A stretch of 64,000 nt of DNA from Candidatus Sulfotelmatobacter sp. (GCA_035504415.1 DATJRY010000011.1:310001-374000), one strand, 5' to 3'; shown: positions 14,253 through 26,822, counted from the stretch's first letter. The notes: generated from the letters alone by a model not told the origin. Numbers and translations: made by a program.

Positions 14253-14609
14253 CTAGGCGGGCTTGGGGGCCGCGATCTGGACCGGGTAGCCGTCCGGATC
14301 GGCGATCACCGCCAGCCGCCCGAAGCCCTCGTCGTGCGGCTCCTGGAGGATCGTCACCCCGAGCGTGCGGGCGTCGGTGATGAACAGATCGACGTCGTCG
14401 ACCGTGAAGCCGAGCTGGAGCGACCCGGGCCGGACCGGCAGGTTCGGGCCGGCCGGGTGCAGCCCGAGCACGGCGCCGGCCCCCAGATCGAAGTCGAGCC
14501 AGTGCGGCGCGGCGTCCGTTCGCAGCTTCAGGTTGAGGATCGTCCGGTAGAAGTGCTTCGAGCGATCCAGGTCGCTGCAGACGAGCATCGCGAGCGCGAA
14601 CGAGGTCAC
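14253..14609 (-). CDS. Glyoxalase/VOC-superfamily protein
   Basis: 118 residues, a single VOC (vicinal oxygen chelate) module made of two beta-alpha-beta-beta-beta repeats. The N-terminal half holds [19 protein letters not shown], the standard first repeat. The C-terminal half holds [16 protein letters not shown], with the usual DPDG turn before the last strand. Such proteins dimerise to form metal or ligand sites; members include glyoxalase I, dioxygenases and bleomycin-binding proteins. The expected metal ligands are not all evident, so the substrate is unknown. It is 3 bases upstream of ligA on the same strand and probably co-transcribed. Confidence 0.85.
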   Translation of the reverse strand: MTSFALAMLVCSDLDRSKHFYRTILNLKLRTDAAPHWLDFDLGAGAVLGLHPAGPNLPVRPGSLQLGFTVDDVDLFITDARTLGVTILQEPHDEGFGRLAVIADPDGYPVQIAAPKPA

Positions 14610-14740
14610 CGGCGCGAGGTTCGACGGGCGCCGGGCCTTCCTTCGTCCCCCCGTTCACCCCGCGGGCCTCGACTCGGCCGCGTCCGGACGCGGCGCAAAC
14701 CCGTGAAGAAAAGATTAACCAGGACTTGCACTGGCCTTAA

Positions 14741-14776
14741 CGAGCCCTGCACATCCCGGCTTACGTCGGGGGCTCG
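14741..14776 (+). other. Structured hairpin in the leader of the chemotaxis operon
   Basis: CGAGCC (14741-14746) pairs with GGCTCG (14771-14776). Inside it, CCCG (14755-14758) pairs with CGGG (14767-14770), with an eight-base bulge only on the 5' side. It lies about 70 bases before the small ORF at 14848, between it and the divergent VOC gene. No T-tract follows, so it is not an intrinsic terminator. It does not match a riboswitch class I recognise. Confidence 0.3.
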
Positions 14777-14847
14777 CTTCGTCGAGGAGATAGAGGAGGG
14801 GCGACCGGCGTCGCTCCGCCGCTCCGGAGTCGTGAAAGGCCGCTCCC

Positions 14848-15057
14848 ATGTACCAGGCCCAGGACCGCTCGAGATTGATGACGCTGGCCGTTGCCGGCCT
14901 GCTGAGCCTCTACAGCGCCTCGCTGGCCGCGACGCCGCTTCCGGCCGAAAACTTTACCATGCACATTCCGGCAGCGTACTCGGCAGCCTATCTGTCCGCA
15001 CTTCCCGCCGCGATCGCCGCGTCGGCCGACCCGTCGGCGGCCCTGGCGCAGCCGTGA
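14848..15057 (+). CDS. Small secreted or membrane peptide coupled to a chemotaxis receptor
   Basis: 69 residues, not recognised. The N terminus has a positive stretch and a hydrophobic helix ([19 protein letters not shown]) that fits a signal peptide or single membrane segment. The rest is Ala/Pro-rich with two tyrosines. The stop overlaps the GTG start of the receptor gene by four bases (GTGA), a strong sign of translational coupling. GAAAGG sits upstream of the ATG. It could be a leader cistron for translation or a small partner of the receptor. Coding status is supported by the overlap and the hydrophobic pattern only. Confidence 0.6.
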   Translation: MYQAQDRSRLMTLAVAGLLSLYSASLAATPLPAENFTMHIPAAYSAAYLSALPAAIAASADPSAALAQP

Positions 15058-17083
15058 AGGCTCGGACCGGCTTGACGATCGCCGGTGCGTTCGCGATTCC
15101 GATCGCGGCGCTCGGGATCACGGTCGGTGGGGTCTGGCTCGCATTCGACCACATGCAGCACCTCAAGGATGGGATGCTGGCCAAGACGTCGTTCCGTGCC
15201 CATGCCCGAGACATTCTGCTCCAGCTCAACGCCCAAGAGTCCTCGGTCCGCGGCTACGCGCTCACCAAGAGTCCCGCTGAGCTCGAGGCCCGCGAGGAGG
15301 CGCAGAAAGAGTCCGACGACGACCTCGACTTCCTGCGCAAGCACCACGCGCTCTTGCCGAGCGTCGACCTCGACTTGGTGGCCTCGACGCTGGCGGAGGT
15401 CGACACGCGCGAGGCCGACGCCGTCAAGGCGATCGCCGCCGGCACGGCCGGCGCCGAAGCGGCCCGCGGCTACAGCGGTGACGTGACCGCGCTCAAGGAC
15501 GCCGTCTCCGACACGCTCGCGAAGGCGAACACCGCGGCGAACGCGGCGTCGCAGCAATTCGACGACGAGATCCACCGCACGGAGCTGCTGATGGTCGGCC
15601 TGGGCATCTTCGCCCTCGTGGTCACCTTCTTCGTCAGCGGACTGCTGGCGCGCCGGCTGGTGAAGCGCCTGACCGCGGTCTCGGCCGCGCTGCGCACGAT
15701 CGTGCGCGAAGATTTGGTCGCGCTCTCCGCCGTGCTGACGCGGCTGGCCGGCGGCGATCTGCGCGGCGCGTTCTCCTCGCACCGCGAGCATCTCGTCGAC
15801 GGCGACGGCGACGACGTCACCGATCTGATGGAGAGCTACAACGAGCTGGCCGACGGCCTCTCGACGATCGGCGATCAGGTCAACACCGGGCTGGGCTCGC
15901 TGCGGCAGCTGATCGGCGGCGTGATGGGCTCCTCGCGCAGCCTGGCGCTGGCGTCCGAGCAGACTTCGAGCGCCGCCAACCAAGCCGCGACCGCGGTCGA
16001 ACAGATCGCGCGTTCGGTCGACAGCGTCGCCGGCGGCGCCAGCGACCAGGCCGCGCAGATCGTCTCGGCCGGCACCGCGATCGAAGAGCTGGCCCGCTCG
16101 GCCGAAGCGATCGCCCGCGGCGCCGCGCATCAAGCCGACGCCATTCAAGCCGCGACGACCGGCTTGCAGCAGCTCGACGACGGCATCGAGTCGCTCTCCG
16201 CGCACGGCGGCGAGCTGGCGCGCACGGCGCGCGAGGCGACGGCGCAAGCCAGCGGCGGCAATCAGGCCGTCGACGAGACGCAGCGCGCGATGCGCGAGCT
16301 GCGCGACGTCTCGCAGAACGCCGCCCAAGCGATGGTCGCGCTCGAAGAGCGCTCGCTGCAAGTCGAAGAGATCGTCTCGACGATCGAGGAGATCGCCGAC
16401 CAGACCAACCTGCTCGCGCTCAACGCCGCGATCGAAGCGGCGCGCGCCGGCGAGCACGGCCGCGGCTTCGCGGTCGTCGCCGACGAGGTCCGCAAGCTGG
16501 CCGAACGGTCGGCGCACGCGACCCGCGAGATCAGCGCCATCCTCTCCGCGATTCGCACCGAGACCGTGAAGGCCGCCAACGCGATGCGCGCCTCCGGCGC
16601 CTCGATGGACGGCGGACTGCACGTCGCCGAACGCGCCGCCGCCGCGCTGGCCGGCGTGCGCAGCGCGATCGACACGACGCGCAGCGTCGCCGAAGAGCTG
16701 GCCGAGCGCGCGCACGCGATGCGCGACGCCTCGACCCGCGTCACCAGCAGCGTCGCGCTGGCCGCCACTGGCGTCGAGCAGAACGCGGCCGCCGCCGGGG
16801 AGATGCGCGCCACCACCGAGTCGGTCACCTCGACCATCCTGCCCGTCGCCGCGGCAGCCGAAGAGCAGTCGGCGGCCGCGCAGCAAGCGGCGCGCGCGAC
16901 CAGCGAGCTCGCCACCGGCGTGCAAGAGATCGACGCCACCGCCCGCGCGCTGCGCGAGCAGGCCGAACGCCTCGACGAGCTCGTCGCGCGCTTCCAGATC
17001 GACGAGGCGGCGGCCGCGCTGGGCGGCGGCAGCGACATGCAGATGCTGGCGCCCCTCGCGGAGCGTTCGCTGCACTCCGCCGC

Positions 17084-17087
<4 letters not shown>
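15054..17087 (+). CDS. Methyl-accepting chemotaxis protein with CHASE3-like sensor domain
   Basis: 677 residues from the GTG at 15054, which overlaps the previous stop. TM1 is at about 6-28. A helical extracytoplasmic sensor follows (about 30-170), with the CHASE3-like signature [16 protein letters not shown]2 is at about 180-200 ([21 protein letters not shown]), then a HAMP-like linker. The cytoplasmic signalling domain (about 290-640) has the hairpin tip [21 protein letters not shown], which binds CheA and CheW. No C-terminal CheR/CheB-tethering pentapeptide is seen. No chemotaxis kinase is encoded nearby, so it must join a system elsewhere in the genome. Its stop codon overlaps the uvrA stop on the other strand. 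Confidence 0.92.
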
Positions 17088-20092
<3,005 letters not shown>

Positions 20093-20162
20093 CGAACATA
20101 TGACCGCATTTCCGCGGCGAAGGTTGCCGCCGGAAAGGCGATCAGACGGTCGCTCGGCTCGC

Positions 20163-20915
20163 TCAGTACGGGGCCGGCGGCGGCGGCGGGGTTGGGGTCG
20201 GGGGGACCGTTCCGGCGCGCTCGAGGTTGAGGTACTCGCCAACCACCAGCAGGGTGGCGTAGGCGACGACGACCTGGGTGACGATCGCCCCGACGATCGG
20301 TCCGATCAGCGGCGCGAAGCCCAACGCGGCCCCGACGATCCCGCCGAGCAGTCGCAGCCCGAAGACGACCACCGCGACGATCAGGGTGGGGAAGAAGCGC
20401 GCTACCGCGAGGCGGAGCGACTCGCTGATGGCGGCACCGGCCGGCCGGTCGCCGACGATGGCCGCGGGAAACGCGTACAGCGTGAAGAGCACGTAGGCGA
20501 GGAACGCCAGGCCCAGGGTCGGGATCAAGAGCACGACGGCGATCACCGCCAGCACGAGCAGCCCGAGCCCGACCAGGACGATGCGGCCCGCGTCCCGTTC
20601 GAAGATGCGCGTCCCGTCGGCGAGCGTCGTGGTCCCCTGCAGCCAGGCCGCGCCGGCCATGCCGGTCGTATAGGCGACCGTGGCGATGTACCCGATCAGC
20701 CCGATCAGGCCCAGCAGTAGACTCCCCCAAAAGTTGCCGCCGAACGTCGTGACCGATTGACCGTTGGCATCGATGACCGTCGTCTGGGGCGCCAAGAGAC
20801 CGGTGGCGACGCCGACGATGAGGCCGATGACGATCCCCGGCACGATGATGATCCAGTTGCGGTTGAGGAGCGCCCAGGAGCGGGCGAAAATGCTTTCGAT
20901 CGGTTGCTCGACCAT
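20163..20915 (-). CDS. Polytopic membrane protein of unknown function
   Basis: 250 residues with about six hydrophobic segments, the first after the N-terminal [20 protein letters not shown]. The pattern, with an early SWALLNRN helix and long Gly/Val-rich helices, resembles the glycerophosphodiesterase membrane-domain/DUF4013-like integral membrane families. No catalytic motif is visible. The C terminus is a cytoplasmic-looking Pro/Thr tail ([13 protein letters not shown]). It lies just upstream of uvrA on the same strand, and downstream of the secreted-protein genes at 20991-23107, with which it may share a transcript. Confidence 0.75.
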   Translation of the reverse strand: MVEQPIESIFARSWALLNRNWIIIVPGIVIGLIVGVATGLLAPQTTVIDANGQSVTTFGGNFWGSLLLGLIGLIGYIATVAYTTGMAGAAWLQGTTTLADGTRIFERDAGRIVLVGLGLLVLAVIAVVLLIPTLGLAFLAYVLFTLYAFPAAIVGDRPAGAAISESLRLAVARFFPTLIVAVVVFGLRLLGGIVGAALGFAPLIGPIVGAIVTQVVVAYATLLVVGEYLNLERAGTVPPTPTPPPPPAPY

Positions 20916-20990
20916 GATGGTCAGGCAGGTTCGTCCTTCAAGCGCCCGGTTCCCGGGGCGACGCGAGCGGAATCGCGACCGTGGCGCGCT

Positions 20991-21512
20991 CTACGGACAA
21001 TCCGTGGCGATCAAACGCCGCGCGCGCGCCTCTCCGGCGGCCGCGCCGGCGGCGAACTGGGGATACCTCCCGCTGTCCTGCGGCTCGGGCTTGCGCGACT
21101 TCAAGGCTCGGTATCGCTCGGCCGCGGTACGCAACAGTCTGCACTCGCGGTCGCGATCGTGAGCTTGATGGGCCGCGACAGCGCCCGCCGCAGCGTAGGC
21201 CGCCGAGTCGAAGAGGTCGCCATTCCGCGAATTCTCTCCGGGCGGGCCCCAAGCGGCCGATGAACGACGCATTGCGCAGGCGTAGAGCGCCTGACTCAGT
21301 CTCTCGTAGAGCGCCATTTGATCGGCAGCAGACATGCGTGAGGTTCCCGCTTCTATCGCGCTGTCCGCCGCTCGAAGCTCGTCGACCGTACGCGGATCGC
21401 ACGTGCCCCCGAGCGCGGCCGCCCGAGCGAACGACACCGGCGGCGATGCCACGGCTCCCAGGGAGAGCCCGACCATCACCGCCGCAAGAACCGTCCAGCC
21501 GCTAAAGCGCAT
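20991..21512 (-). CDS. Small secreted protein of unknown function
   Basis: 173 residues with an N-terminal signal peptide (MRFSGWTVLAAVMVGLSLGAVA). The mature part is helical and Ala/Arg-rich with four cysteines, at the GGTCDP, YACAMR, RECRLL and ATDCP positions, likely two disulfides. No family is recognised. Its start overlaps the end of the upstream gene by 11 bases, so it is probably co-translated with the secreted protein at 21502-21918 and belongs with the CHAP lipoprotein gene further upstream. Confidence 0.65.
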   Translation of the reverse strand: MRFSGWTVLAAVMVGLSLGAVASPPVSFARAAALGGTCDPRTVDELRAADSAIEAGTSRMSAADQMALYERLSQALYACAMRRSSAAWGPPGENSRNGDLFDSAAYAAAGAVAAHQAHDRDRECRLLRTAAERYRALKSRKPEPQDSGRYPQFAAGAAAGEARARRLIATDCP

Positions 21513-21918
21513 CGAATTGCGAAATCAAACTCTCCGCCTGGGAGGCGACGACGCCGTAGGATTCGAGGTCGGCGACGTCCATCGCTCCGCCGACGTTCGC
21601 GATGACGCTTCCCGCATTGGGATTCGTCAACGTTCCCATCGCCACCAGCGCGACGCCGCCTCCGTTGCCGCCGACTTCATACGGGACCAAGGCCAGGAAC
21701 CCAAACGTGCAGCGGTAGCCCGTCGGGCAGTTACTCTCGACGACGCCGGATGGAAAGGTCACGCTCGTGAAGCCGAGGTTCGTCAGGTACTGCAACGCCA
21801 CGGTCTCCGGTCCGGGGGCGGCCTGTGCCGAGGCGGTCGATCCGCTCGACGCGATCGCGATCCCTGCCGCGACGGCAAGCGCGAGCAGGCGAAACGCGTA
21901 GGCCACACTGTGCTTCAT
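21502..21918 (-). CDS. Small secreted protein of unknown function
   Basis: 138 residues from the ATG at 21918, chosen because GGTGA lies 5 bases before it and a clean signal peptide follows (MKHSVAYAFRLLALAVAAGIA, cleavage near TASA). An alternative ATG at 21930 would add four residues. The mature part has two cysteines (SNCPTGYRCTFGF) and short strands. No family is recognised. It is 22 bases downstream of the CHAP-like lipoprotein gene and overlaps the next gene. Such a pairing could indicate a partner or inhibitor of the amidase, but nothing in the sequence proves that. Confidence 0.62.
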   Translation of the reverse strand: MKHSVAYAFRLLALAVAAGIAIASSGSTASAQAAPGPETVALQYLTNLGFTSVTFPSGVVESNCPTGYRCTFGFLALVPYEVGGNGGGVALVAMGTLTNPNAGSVIANVGGAMDVADLESYGVVASQAESLISQFDAL

Positions 21919-21940
21919 GTCATTCACCATGATCTTCGGC

Positions 21941-23107
21941 TTACTTGAGGACTCGGTAGAATCGTGAGGGTAGATTGGGATACGACGGGGGGAACGACGG
22001 TCCCGAAACCCAGACGAACGCGGCGTTACTGCTGGAGTTCGAGTAGACCGTGGTGCATCCCGCGTTCATGCAGATCCCGATGTGTCCATCCTGGTTCTGA
22101 ATGTCGAGGTCGCCCGGCATCGTGTTCGCCTGCGTGATTTGGACTCCGCGTCCCGCCTGAAGTGCCGCTTCGACAGATGCGACGTTCAACGGATTCACAC
22201 CCAAAGGCGCCAGTCCGATCGCCTGCAATATCTGATTGACCGCCCAGGCGCACCCCTCGACGCCGTTGTTCGTCCCCGGCGCGTTCTTGCTCGACATCCG
22301 ACTCGCATAGGCTGAGGCCGCCTGGTTCGCAATCGCTTGGCCGAGAGATGTTCCGCCCGGCGGCGGCGTCGCAGGCGGCGGCGGCGGCGGGGCCGTCGGT
22401 TGAACCGTCGGCGTCGGCTGCGGTGATGCTCCGGTAACGAGAATCGTCACGGTGTACGGCGGAGCGACGGAACCGGTATCCATGTCTTCGAGGTTGATCG
22501 TCGAGATGAACGGGCCCGGATTCGTCGCCAACGAAGCCGCGATGTTCAAAACGTTCGGCGCGTTCCCGGCCGTCGTTGGCGACGACCAACTCTCCGAGAT
22601 CCCGCCGCCAAATGGACTTATGATGAACCAGTCGATCGTGTCGGCGGGATTACAGCCTTCCAGCACACCTCCGACGTTGGTCGAACACCAGAACGAGAGC
22701 GATCCCGAGCCACCTTGGGGTATGACGAGCGCATAGTTGGACGAAGACAGCGGCGACATGCCGTTCTCAGCAACGCCCGCGGTCGATACCGGCGCCGGCG
22801 TCGTGGTCGGTACTACCGTCGGTTTTATCGTCGGCAAGCAGGTCGGACAGGTCTGCGCGGGAGCAACGCGCAGGATACTGCCGGTCGCTTTGACGGATGT
22901 CCGCGGCGGCAAATAGAGCACCGGTAACGCCGGACCAACGACCGTACCGCCGTCGCTTTTGCCATCGACGCGCTCATAGCCGAGGGACTGTCCGGAAGAC
23001 GGCACGAGCGCGCCGCCACGTGACGGCGCGACGTTCCCTGCGCCCGCGCACGCGGCAGCGATCACGAGCAGTGCAAATGGCAGCGTTCTCAGCAAGATTT
23101 TGTGCAA
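21941..23107 (-). CDS. Lipoprotein with C-terminal CHAP/NlpC-like amidase domain
   Basis: 388 residues from a TTG start. The signal ends in a lipobox-like AAAC (LLVIAAACAG), so residue 20 is probably lipidated. A Thr/Pro-rich linker separates an Ig-like middle region (about 130-220, with ALVIPQGGSGSLSFWCS) from the C-terminal domain. After a proline-rich stretch (PPPPPPATPPPGG), residues about 265-388 hold the cysteine of EGCAWAVNQIL and the histidine of DGHIGICM. These fit the Cys-His arrangement of CHAP/NlpC-P60 peptidoglycan hydrolases. It may trim cell-wall peptides or cross-links at the periplasmic face. The frame heads a run of four leftward genes. Confidence 0.7.
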   Translation of the reverse strand: MHKILLRTLPFALLVIAAACAGAGNVAPSRGGALVPSSGQSLGYERVDGKSDGGTVVGPALPVLYLPPRTSVKATGSILRVAPAQTCPTCLPTIKPTVVPTTTPAPVSTAGVAENGMSPLSSSNYALVIPQGGSGSLSFWCSTNVGGVLEGCNPADTIDWFIISPFGGGISESWSSPTTAGNAPNVLNIAASLATNPGPFISTINLEDMDTGSVAPPYTVTILVTGASPQPTPTVQPTAPPPPPPATPPPGGTSLGQAIANQAASAYASRMSSKNAPGTNNGVEGCAWAVNQILQAIGLAPLGVNPLNVASVEAALQAGRGVQITQANTMPGDLDIQNQDGHIGICMNAGCTTVYSNSSSNAAFVWVSGPSFPPSYPNLPSRFYRVLK

Positions 23108-23154
23108 GTCGGCAACCCCCGAAAACGAAACATGCGATCGCTCGTGTGCCTAAT

Positions 23155-23183
23155 CGCTAACGAATCGGAGCCCTACCTGTCAA
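23155..23183 (-). promoter_or_regulatory. Candidate sigma70 promoter for the CHAP lipoprotein operon
   Basis: On the minus strand a perfect TTGACA (23183-23178) is followed after 17 bases by TTAGCG (23160-23155), a poor -10 match. It is about 50 bases upstream of the TTG start at 23107. The -35 is convincing, the -10 is not. Confidence 0.33.
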
Positions 23184-23226
23184 GCAAATTGCGAGAAGGT
23201 GCTATATGTTCACGTTATTCGAACTG

Positions 23227-23973
23227 CTAGGAACCGGAGTCGCGTTGAAGCGCGTCCGCGAGCGGAATGACGCCGAGGACGTCCTCGATCGCGACGATCG
23301 TCGCGTCGGGTGGGCGCGCGCCCTCCGGCAACGGGATCGCGTGGACGTCGATCAGGACGGTGAACAAGCCGGCCTCGGCCGCGCCGACGACGTCGCGCTC
23401 GTAACGGTCGCCGACCATCGCGGTGCGCTCCGGCGTGCTGCCCAGCACTGCGCAGGCGTGGCGAAACAGCTCGGGATCGGGTTTCACCATCCCGACCTCG
23501 TCGGCCAGGAAGAACGCGTCCATCTTCTCGCGCAGGCCGAGGCGATCGATCTTGTCGTGATGGGTCGCGGCGAAGCCGTTCGTCACCAGGCCCAGCCGGC
23601 AGCCGCGCGCGCGCAGGTTCGTCAGCACGTCGAGCGCCCCCGGCGAGAGCGCGAGCACGTCGGCGCGCGCCGCGACGTACGCCTGCGCGGCACGCGCGGC
23701 CAGCGCCGGGTCGTCGATGCCGACGGCGCGCAGCGCGGTATCCCACATGCGCTGGCGCTCGTCGCCGATCGCGCGGTTGAGCGACTCCGCGGTCAGCGAG
23801 TGCCAGAACGTCATCGCCTCGCCGTCGTAGGCGTCGGCCAGCGCTTGCGCGTCGACGCCGCGCTCGCGTGCCACCATCTCGGCCGCCGCTTTGGCCGCCG
23901 CGCGGTACGCGGTCGTATCGTCGTGGAGCGTGTCGTCGAGGTCGAACAACACGCAGTCGATCGCGCGCGCCAT
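23227..23973 (-). CDS. HAD-family hydrolase (YjjG/phosphoglycolate-phosphatase-like)
   Basis: 248 residues. Motif I is DLDDTLHDD at about residues 10-18, with the nucleophilic and acid/base aspartates. Motif II is LVTNG, motif III is a lysine in GMVKPDPELF, and motif IV is VGDRYERDV. The cap between motifs I and II is helical, as in subclass I. The family removes phosphate from small sugar phosphates or nucleotides. The start ATG overlaps the stop of the alpha-mannosidase gene, suggesting coupled expression and perhaps a shared carbohydrate role. The substrate is not deducible. Confidence 0.88.
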   Translation of the reverse strand: MARAIDCVLFDLDDTLHDDTTAYRAAAKAAAEMVARERGVDAQALADAYDGEAMTFWHSLTAESLNRAIGDERQRMWDTALRAVGIDDPALAARAAQAYVAARADVLALSPGALDVLTNLRARGCRLGLVTNGFAATHHDKIDRLGLREKMDAFFLADEVGMVKPDPELFRHACAVLGSTPERTAMVGDRYERDVVGAAEAGLFTVLIDVHAIPLPEGARPPDATIVAIEDVLGVIPLADALQRDSGS

Positions 23974-26411
23974 CAGAACCGCACCAGGAACGAGCGCAGC
24001 GCGAACGCGCCGAGCGCGAAGCGCAGCTCCTCGTCGACGATCGACGCGTCGCCGGCGATCGGGCGTTCGACGGCGTCGATCGGCTGCGCCTCGCGCATCC
24101 GTCCGCCGCAGCGCAGCGCGACCGCGCGGTTCGCGCCGTCGAGCTCGCGCACCCGCACGACCACGCCGCCGCCGTCGTCCGACGGATAGGTCGCCACCAC
24201 CAGCACCGCGTCGTCCTCGCAAGTGAACAGCCGCACGCGTTCCTCCTCGGCGTACGCCAGCCAGCCGTGCTCGAGCGCCGAGATCGTCGCGCCGGCGGTC
24301 GGCACGAGCGCGTACGAGAGACGGCGTTCGCCGCGGTCCGCGTTCGGATCGGGCCAGCGCGGCGACCGCAACAGCGAGGTGCCCAGCCGCACGCCGCCGT
24401 TCTTGAGGCCGAGCGCGCTCCAACCGTAGAGGTCGGACGTGAACACCGCCAGCCCGCGCTCGCCGGCGGCGACGTGCGCCCAGCGCTGACCGGGGACCTC
24501 GAAACGCGCGCGCTCCGCGTCGGTGGTCGGATAGGCGGTGCGCACGCGCGTGCCGTGCGGTTCGCCGAAGCGCACCGTTTGCGCGGGGAGCGCGACCCGG
24601 TGCTCGGCGCGCAACAGCACGTGGTCCTCGTGCCAGGCGACGGCCAGCTCGACGCGCAGCCACGGCTCGTCTTCGTGCAGCGCGACGCGCATCGTCGCGC
24701 GCGAGCGTTTGCCGACCGCCAGCTGCACGCGCAGCGCGTCGTCCTCGAGCCGCGCGTCGTTCGGCCGCACCCGCACGGGCCGGCGCTCGTAGCCCGCGTC
24801 GACGTTCCAGGCATCCCAGCGCTTGGGCTTGTCGACGAACGCGACGATCCCGTTCGCCACCGAGACCACGTTCGCGCCGTCGCGCGCGCTCAGCTCGTCG
24901 ACCGTGCCGTCGGCGCGCAGGCGCGCGCGCACGAAGTCGTTCTCGACGATCCAACCGTCGCCGTCGGCGTGCGGGCGCACCGGCGCCGAGACCGACGGGC
25001 GCACGTCGCTGCGCGGCAAGATGCTGCGCGCCGCGGCGGCGACGCGCTCGAGGATCGCTTCGACGTGATCGTAGTCGGCGTGGACGTCGGCGTAGACCGG
25101 CGTGATCGACGTCCCCGGCAAGACGTCGTGGAACTGCCCGCGCAGCACGATCCGCCACGCGGTGCGCAGATCGTCGGCCAGCGCGCGGCGCACCGTCTCC
25201 GGCGCGCGGACGGCGACGCACCACGCCGCCAGCTCCTCCGCCCGCGCCAGGCCGCGCTCGCACGCCGCGTTGCGCTGCTTGACGTCGTGATGGGTCGTGT
25301 ACGTCCCGCGGTGCGTCTCCAGGTACAGCTCGCCGCGGTAGTCGGGCAACGGCCGCGCGCTCACGCCGGCGAACCAGTCCTCCAGGCGCGTCCACCCGTG
25401 CGAGCCCGGGCCGACCTGCGCGAGCTGCTCGTCGGTCGCGCCGCCGCCGCCGTCGCCGTACCCGACGACCAGCGGCTCGTGGCGCGTGCGCGCCTTCGCC
25501 AGCCGCTGTTCGCCGACGCCGCCCTCGTACGCGTCGACGACCGCCGCGGTCAGCGTCGCGCCGTCGTCGCCGATCCAGCGGAACTGCGGATAGGGCCAGC
25601 GCGTCACCTCGTTCCACTGCAGCTTGGTGGTCGCGAAACGGAACACGCCGGCGTGCGCGGCCAGCGTCGGAAACGAGCCGGGGAAACCGAAGCTGTCGGG
25701 CAGCCACGCCACGGTCGGCTCGACGCCCAGCTCGTCGCGCATCCAACGGATCCCGTGCGCGAACTGGCGCAGCAGCGACTCGCCGCTGGGCGCGTGACAG
25801 TCGGGCTCGACCCACATCGTCGCGACGCCCGCGTCCCAGCCGCCGCCCAGCCGCGCGCGGATGCGCTCGAACAACGCGCGGTCGGCGGCCGCGACCCAGG
25901 CGTAGAGCTGCGGCTGGCTCTGCGCGAAGACATAGGGAGTCGTCTCGACCTGGCGCAGCGCGGTCGCGAACGTGCGCAGCGCCTTGCGGCGCGTCGCGTC
26001 GTACGTCCACAGCCACGCCACGTCGAGGTGGGCGTGCCCGACCAGCGGCACGTCGATCGTCTCGCCCGCGCCGTCGGCCGGCGCCGGTTCGACGGTGAGC
26101 ACCTGGGCGGGACGCTGCGCCGCGTGCGCCAGCATCCAGCGCCAGCGCACGCCGTCGCCGGCCGGCAGGCCGCTGGTCGGCACCGAGCTGCGCTCGACCT
26201 CGAGCGTCACCTCGTGCCGGCCGGGCTGCGGCGGCAGCGCGATCGTCGCGTGCTGCACGTCGAACGCGCCGCGCACGACGCCGTCGATCCGCAACAACGC
26301 GCCGGTGCGCGTATGATACGTCAGGTGCAGCGGGCCGTCGGGGAAGGTGACGGCCGCGCCCAGCGTGACGGTCGCGTCGGCGCGCGCGCGGACGGCGAGC
26401 CGCGCATGCAT
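23973..26411 (-). CDS. Glycoside hydrolase family 38 alpha-mannosidase
   Basis: 812 residues. An N-terminal beta region (about 1-125) precedes the GH38 catalytic domain, which begins at VGHAHLDVAWLW, the zinc-binding H-x-D motif of the family. The nucleophile region is in MWVEPDCH, and LPDSFGFPG is a further family signature. After a helical linker (about 400-480), the C-terminal beta-sandwich domains complete the usual layout. The enzyme would remove alpha-linked mannose. No signal peptide is seen, so it is probably cytoplasmic, like the MAN2C1-type group. The start ATG overlaps the stop of the upstream CARDB-like gene, and the HAD gene begins at its stop. Confidence 0.92.
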   Translation of the reverse strand: MHARLAVRARADATVTLGAAVTFPDGPLHLTYHTRTGALLRIDGVVRGAFDVQHATIALPPQPGRHEVTLEVERSSVPTSGLPAGDGVRWRWMLAHAAQRPAQVLTVEPAPADGAGETIDVPLVGHAHLDVAWLWTYDATRRKALRTFATALRQVETTPYVFAQSQPQLYAWVAAADRALFERIRARLGGGWDAGVATMWVEPDCHAPSGESLLRQFAHGIRWMRDELGVEPTVAWLPDSFGFPGSFPTLAAHAGVFRFATTKLQWNEVTRWPYPQFRWIGDDGATLTAAVVDAYEGGVGEQRLAKARTRHEPLVVGYGDGGGGATDEQLAQVGPGSHGWTRLEDWFAGVSARPLPDYRGELYLETHRGTYTTHHDVKQRNAACERGLARAEELAAWCVAVRAPETVRRALADDLRTAWRIVLRGQFHDVLPGTSITPVYADVHADYDHVEAILERVAAAARSILPRSDVRPSVSAPVRPHADGDGWIVENDFVRARLRADGTVDELSARDGANVVSVANGIVAFVDKPKRWDAWNVDAGYERRPVRVRPNDARLEDDALRVQLAVGKRSRATMRVALHEDEPWLRVELAVAWHEDHVLLRAEHRVALPAQTVRFGEPHGTRVRTAYPTTDAERARFEVPGQRWAHVAAGERGLAVFTSDLYGWSALGLKNGGVRLGTSLLRSPRWPDPNADRGERRLSYALVPTAGATISALEHGWLAYAEEERVRLFTCEDDAVLVVATYPSDDGGGVVVRVRELDGANRAVALRCGGRMREAQPIDAVERPIAGDASIVDEELRFALGAFALRSFLVRF

Positions 26412-26809
26412 CAGGACAGGACCGCGTGCAGCAGGTCGTTGTGCGTCGAACAGTTGGCTTGGGCGGCGTTGTGCGAGTCGAGCACGTAGCGGAACGTCAC
26501 CGCCAGCGGGTCGTGCGTCTTGCGCGCCGGCAGCTGGATGCGGAACGCGGCGGGATAGTGACGCTGCGGGCCCAGCGGCGGAATCGGCTGCGCACCCAGG
26601 ACGGTGCCGTTCTGGACGATCTCCAGGTGCTGGCGCGTGTCGTTCGGCTGCGCGACGACACCGCGATTGCGCACGTCGACGGTGACGATCGCGTTGTCGA
26701 AGCCGCGGTTGGGCGCGCTCACGATCTGCAGCTTGGGCGTGGCGACGAGCAGATCGGCGCAGGGCGAGACGTCGGCGGCCAGCGCCGCGGCCAGAACGAG
26801 ATCGAGCAT
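26411..26809 (-). CDS. Small CARDB-like secreted protein
   Basis: 132 residues. A short hydrophobic N terminus (MLDLVLAAALAADVSP) looks like a signal peptide. The remainder fits one CARDB/Ig-like beta module: IVTVDVRNRGVVAQPNDT for the central strands, then AFRIQLPARKTHDPLAVTFRYVLD. Three cysteines are not arranged in an obvious motif. Its stop overlaps the start of the alpha-mannosidase gene, so expression is coupled. Function is unknown; binding or packing on extracellular polysaccharide would suit the context. Confidence 0.65.
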   Translation of the reverse strand: MLDLVLAAALAADVSPCADLLVATPKLQIVSAPNRGFDNAIVTVDVRNRGVVAQPNDTRQHLEIVQNGTVLGAQPIPPLGPQRHYPAAFRIQLPARKTHDPLAVTFRYVLDSHNAAQANCSTHNDLLHAVLS

Positions 26810-26822
26810 CGTCTCCTTGCCT

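Noticed and set aside
14741-14776. Cyclic-di-GMP riboswitch before the chemotaxis receptor
   Set aside because: The conserved core of the known class I and II elements is absent.
20093-20242. A longer uvrA start
   Set aside because: It would add an Arg/Pro stretch and overlap the membrane-protein gene. The ATG at 20092 agrees with the normal UvrA N terminus.
20163-23107. Type VI effector-immunity set around the CHAP protein
   Set aside because: A lipobox on the CHAP protein is unlike an exported effector. No VgrG, PAAR or Hcp is nearby.
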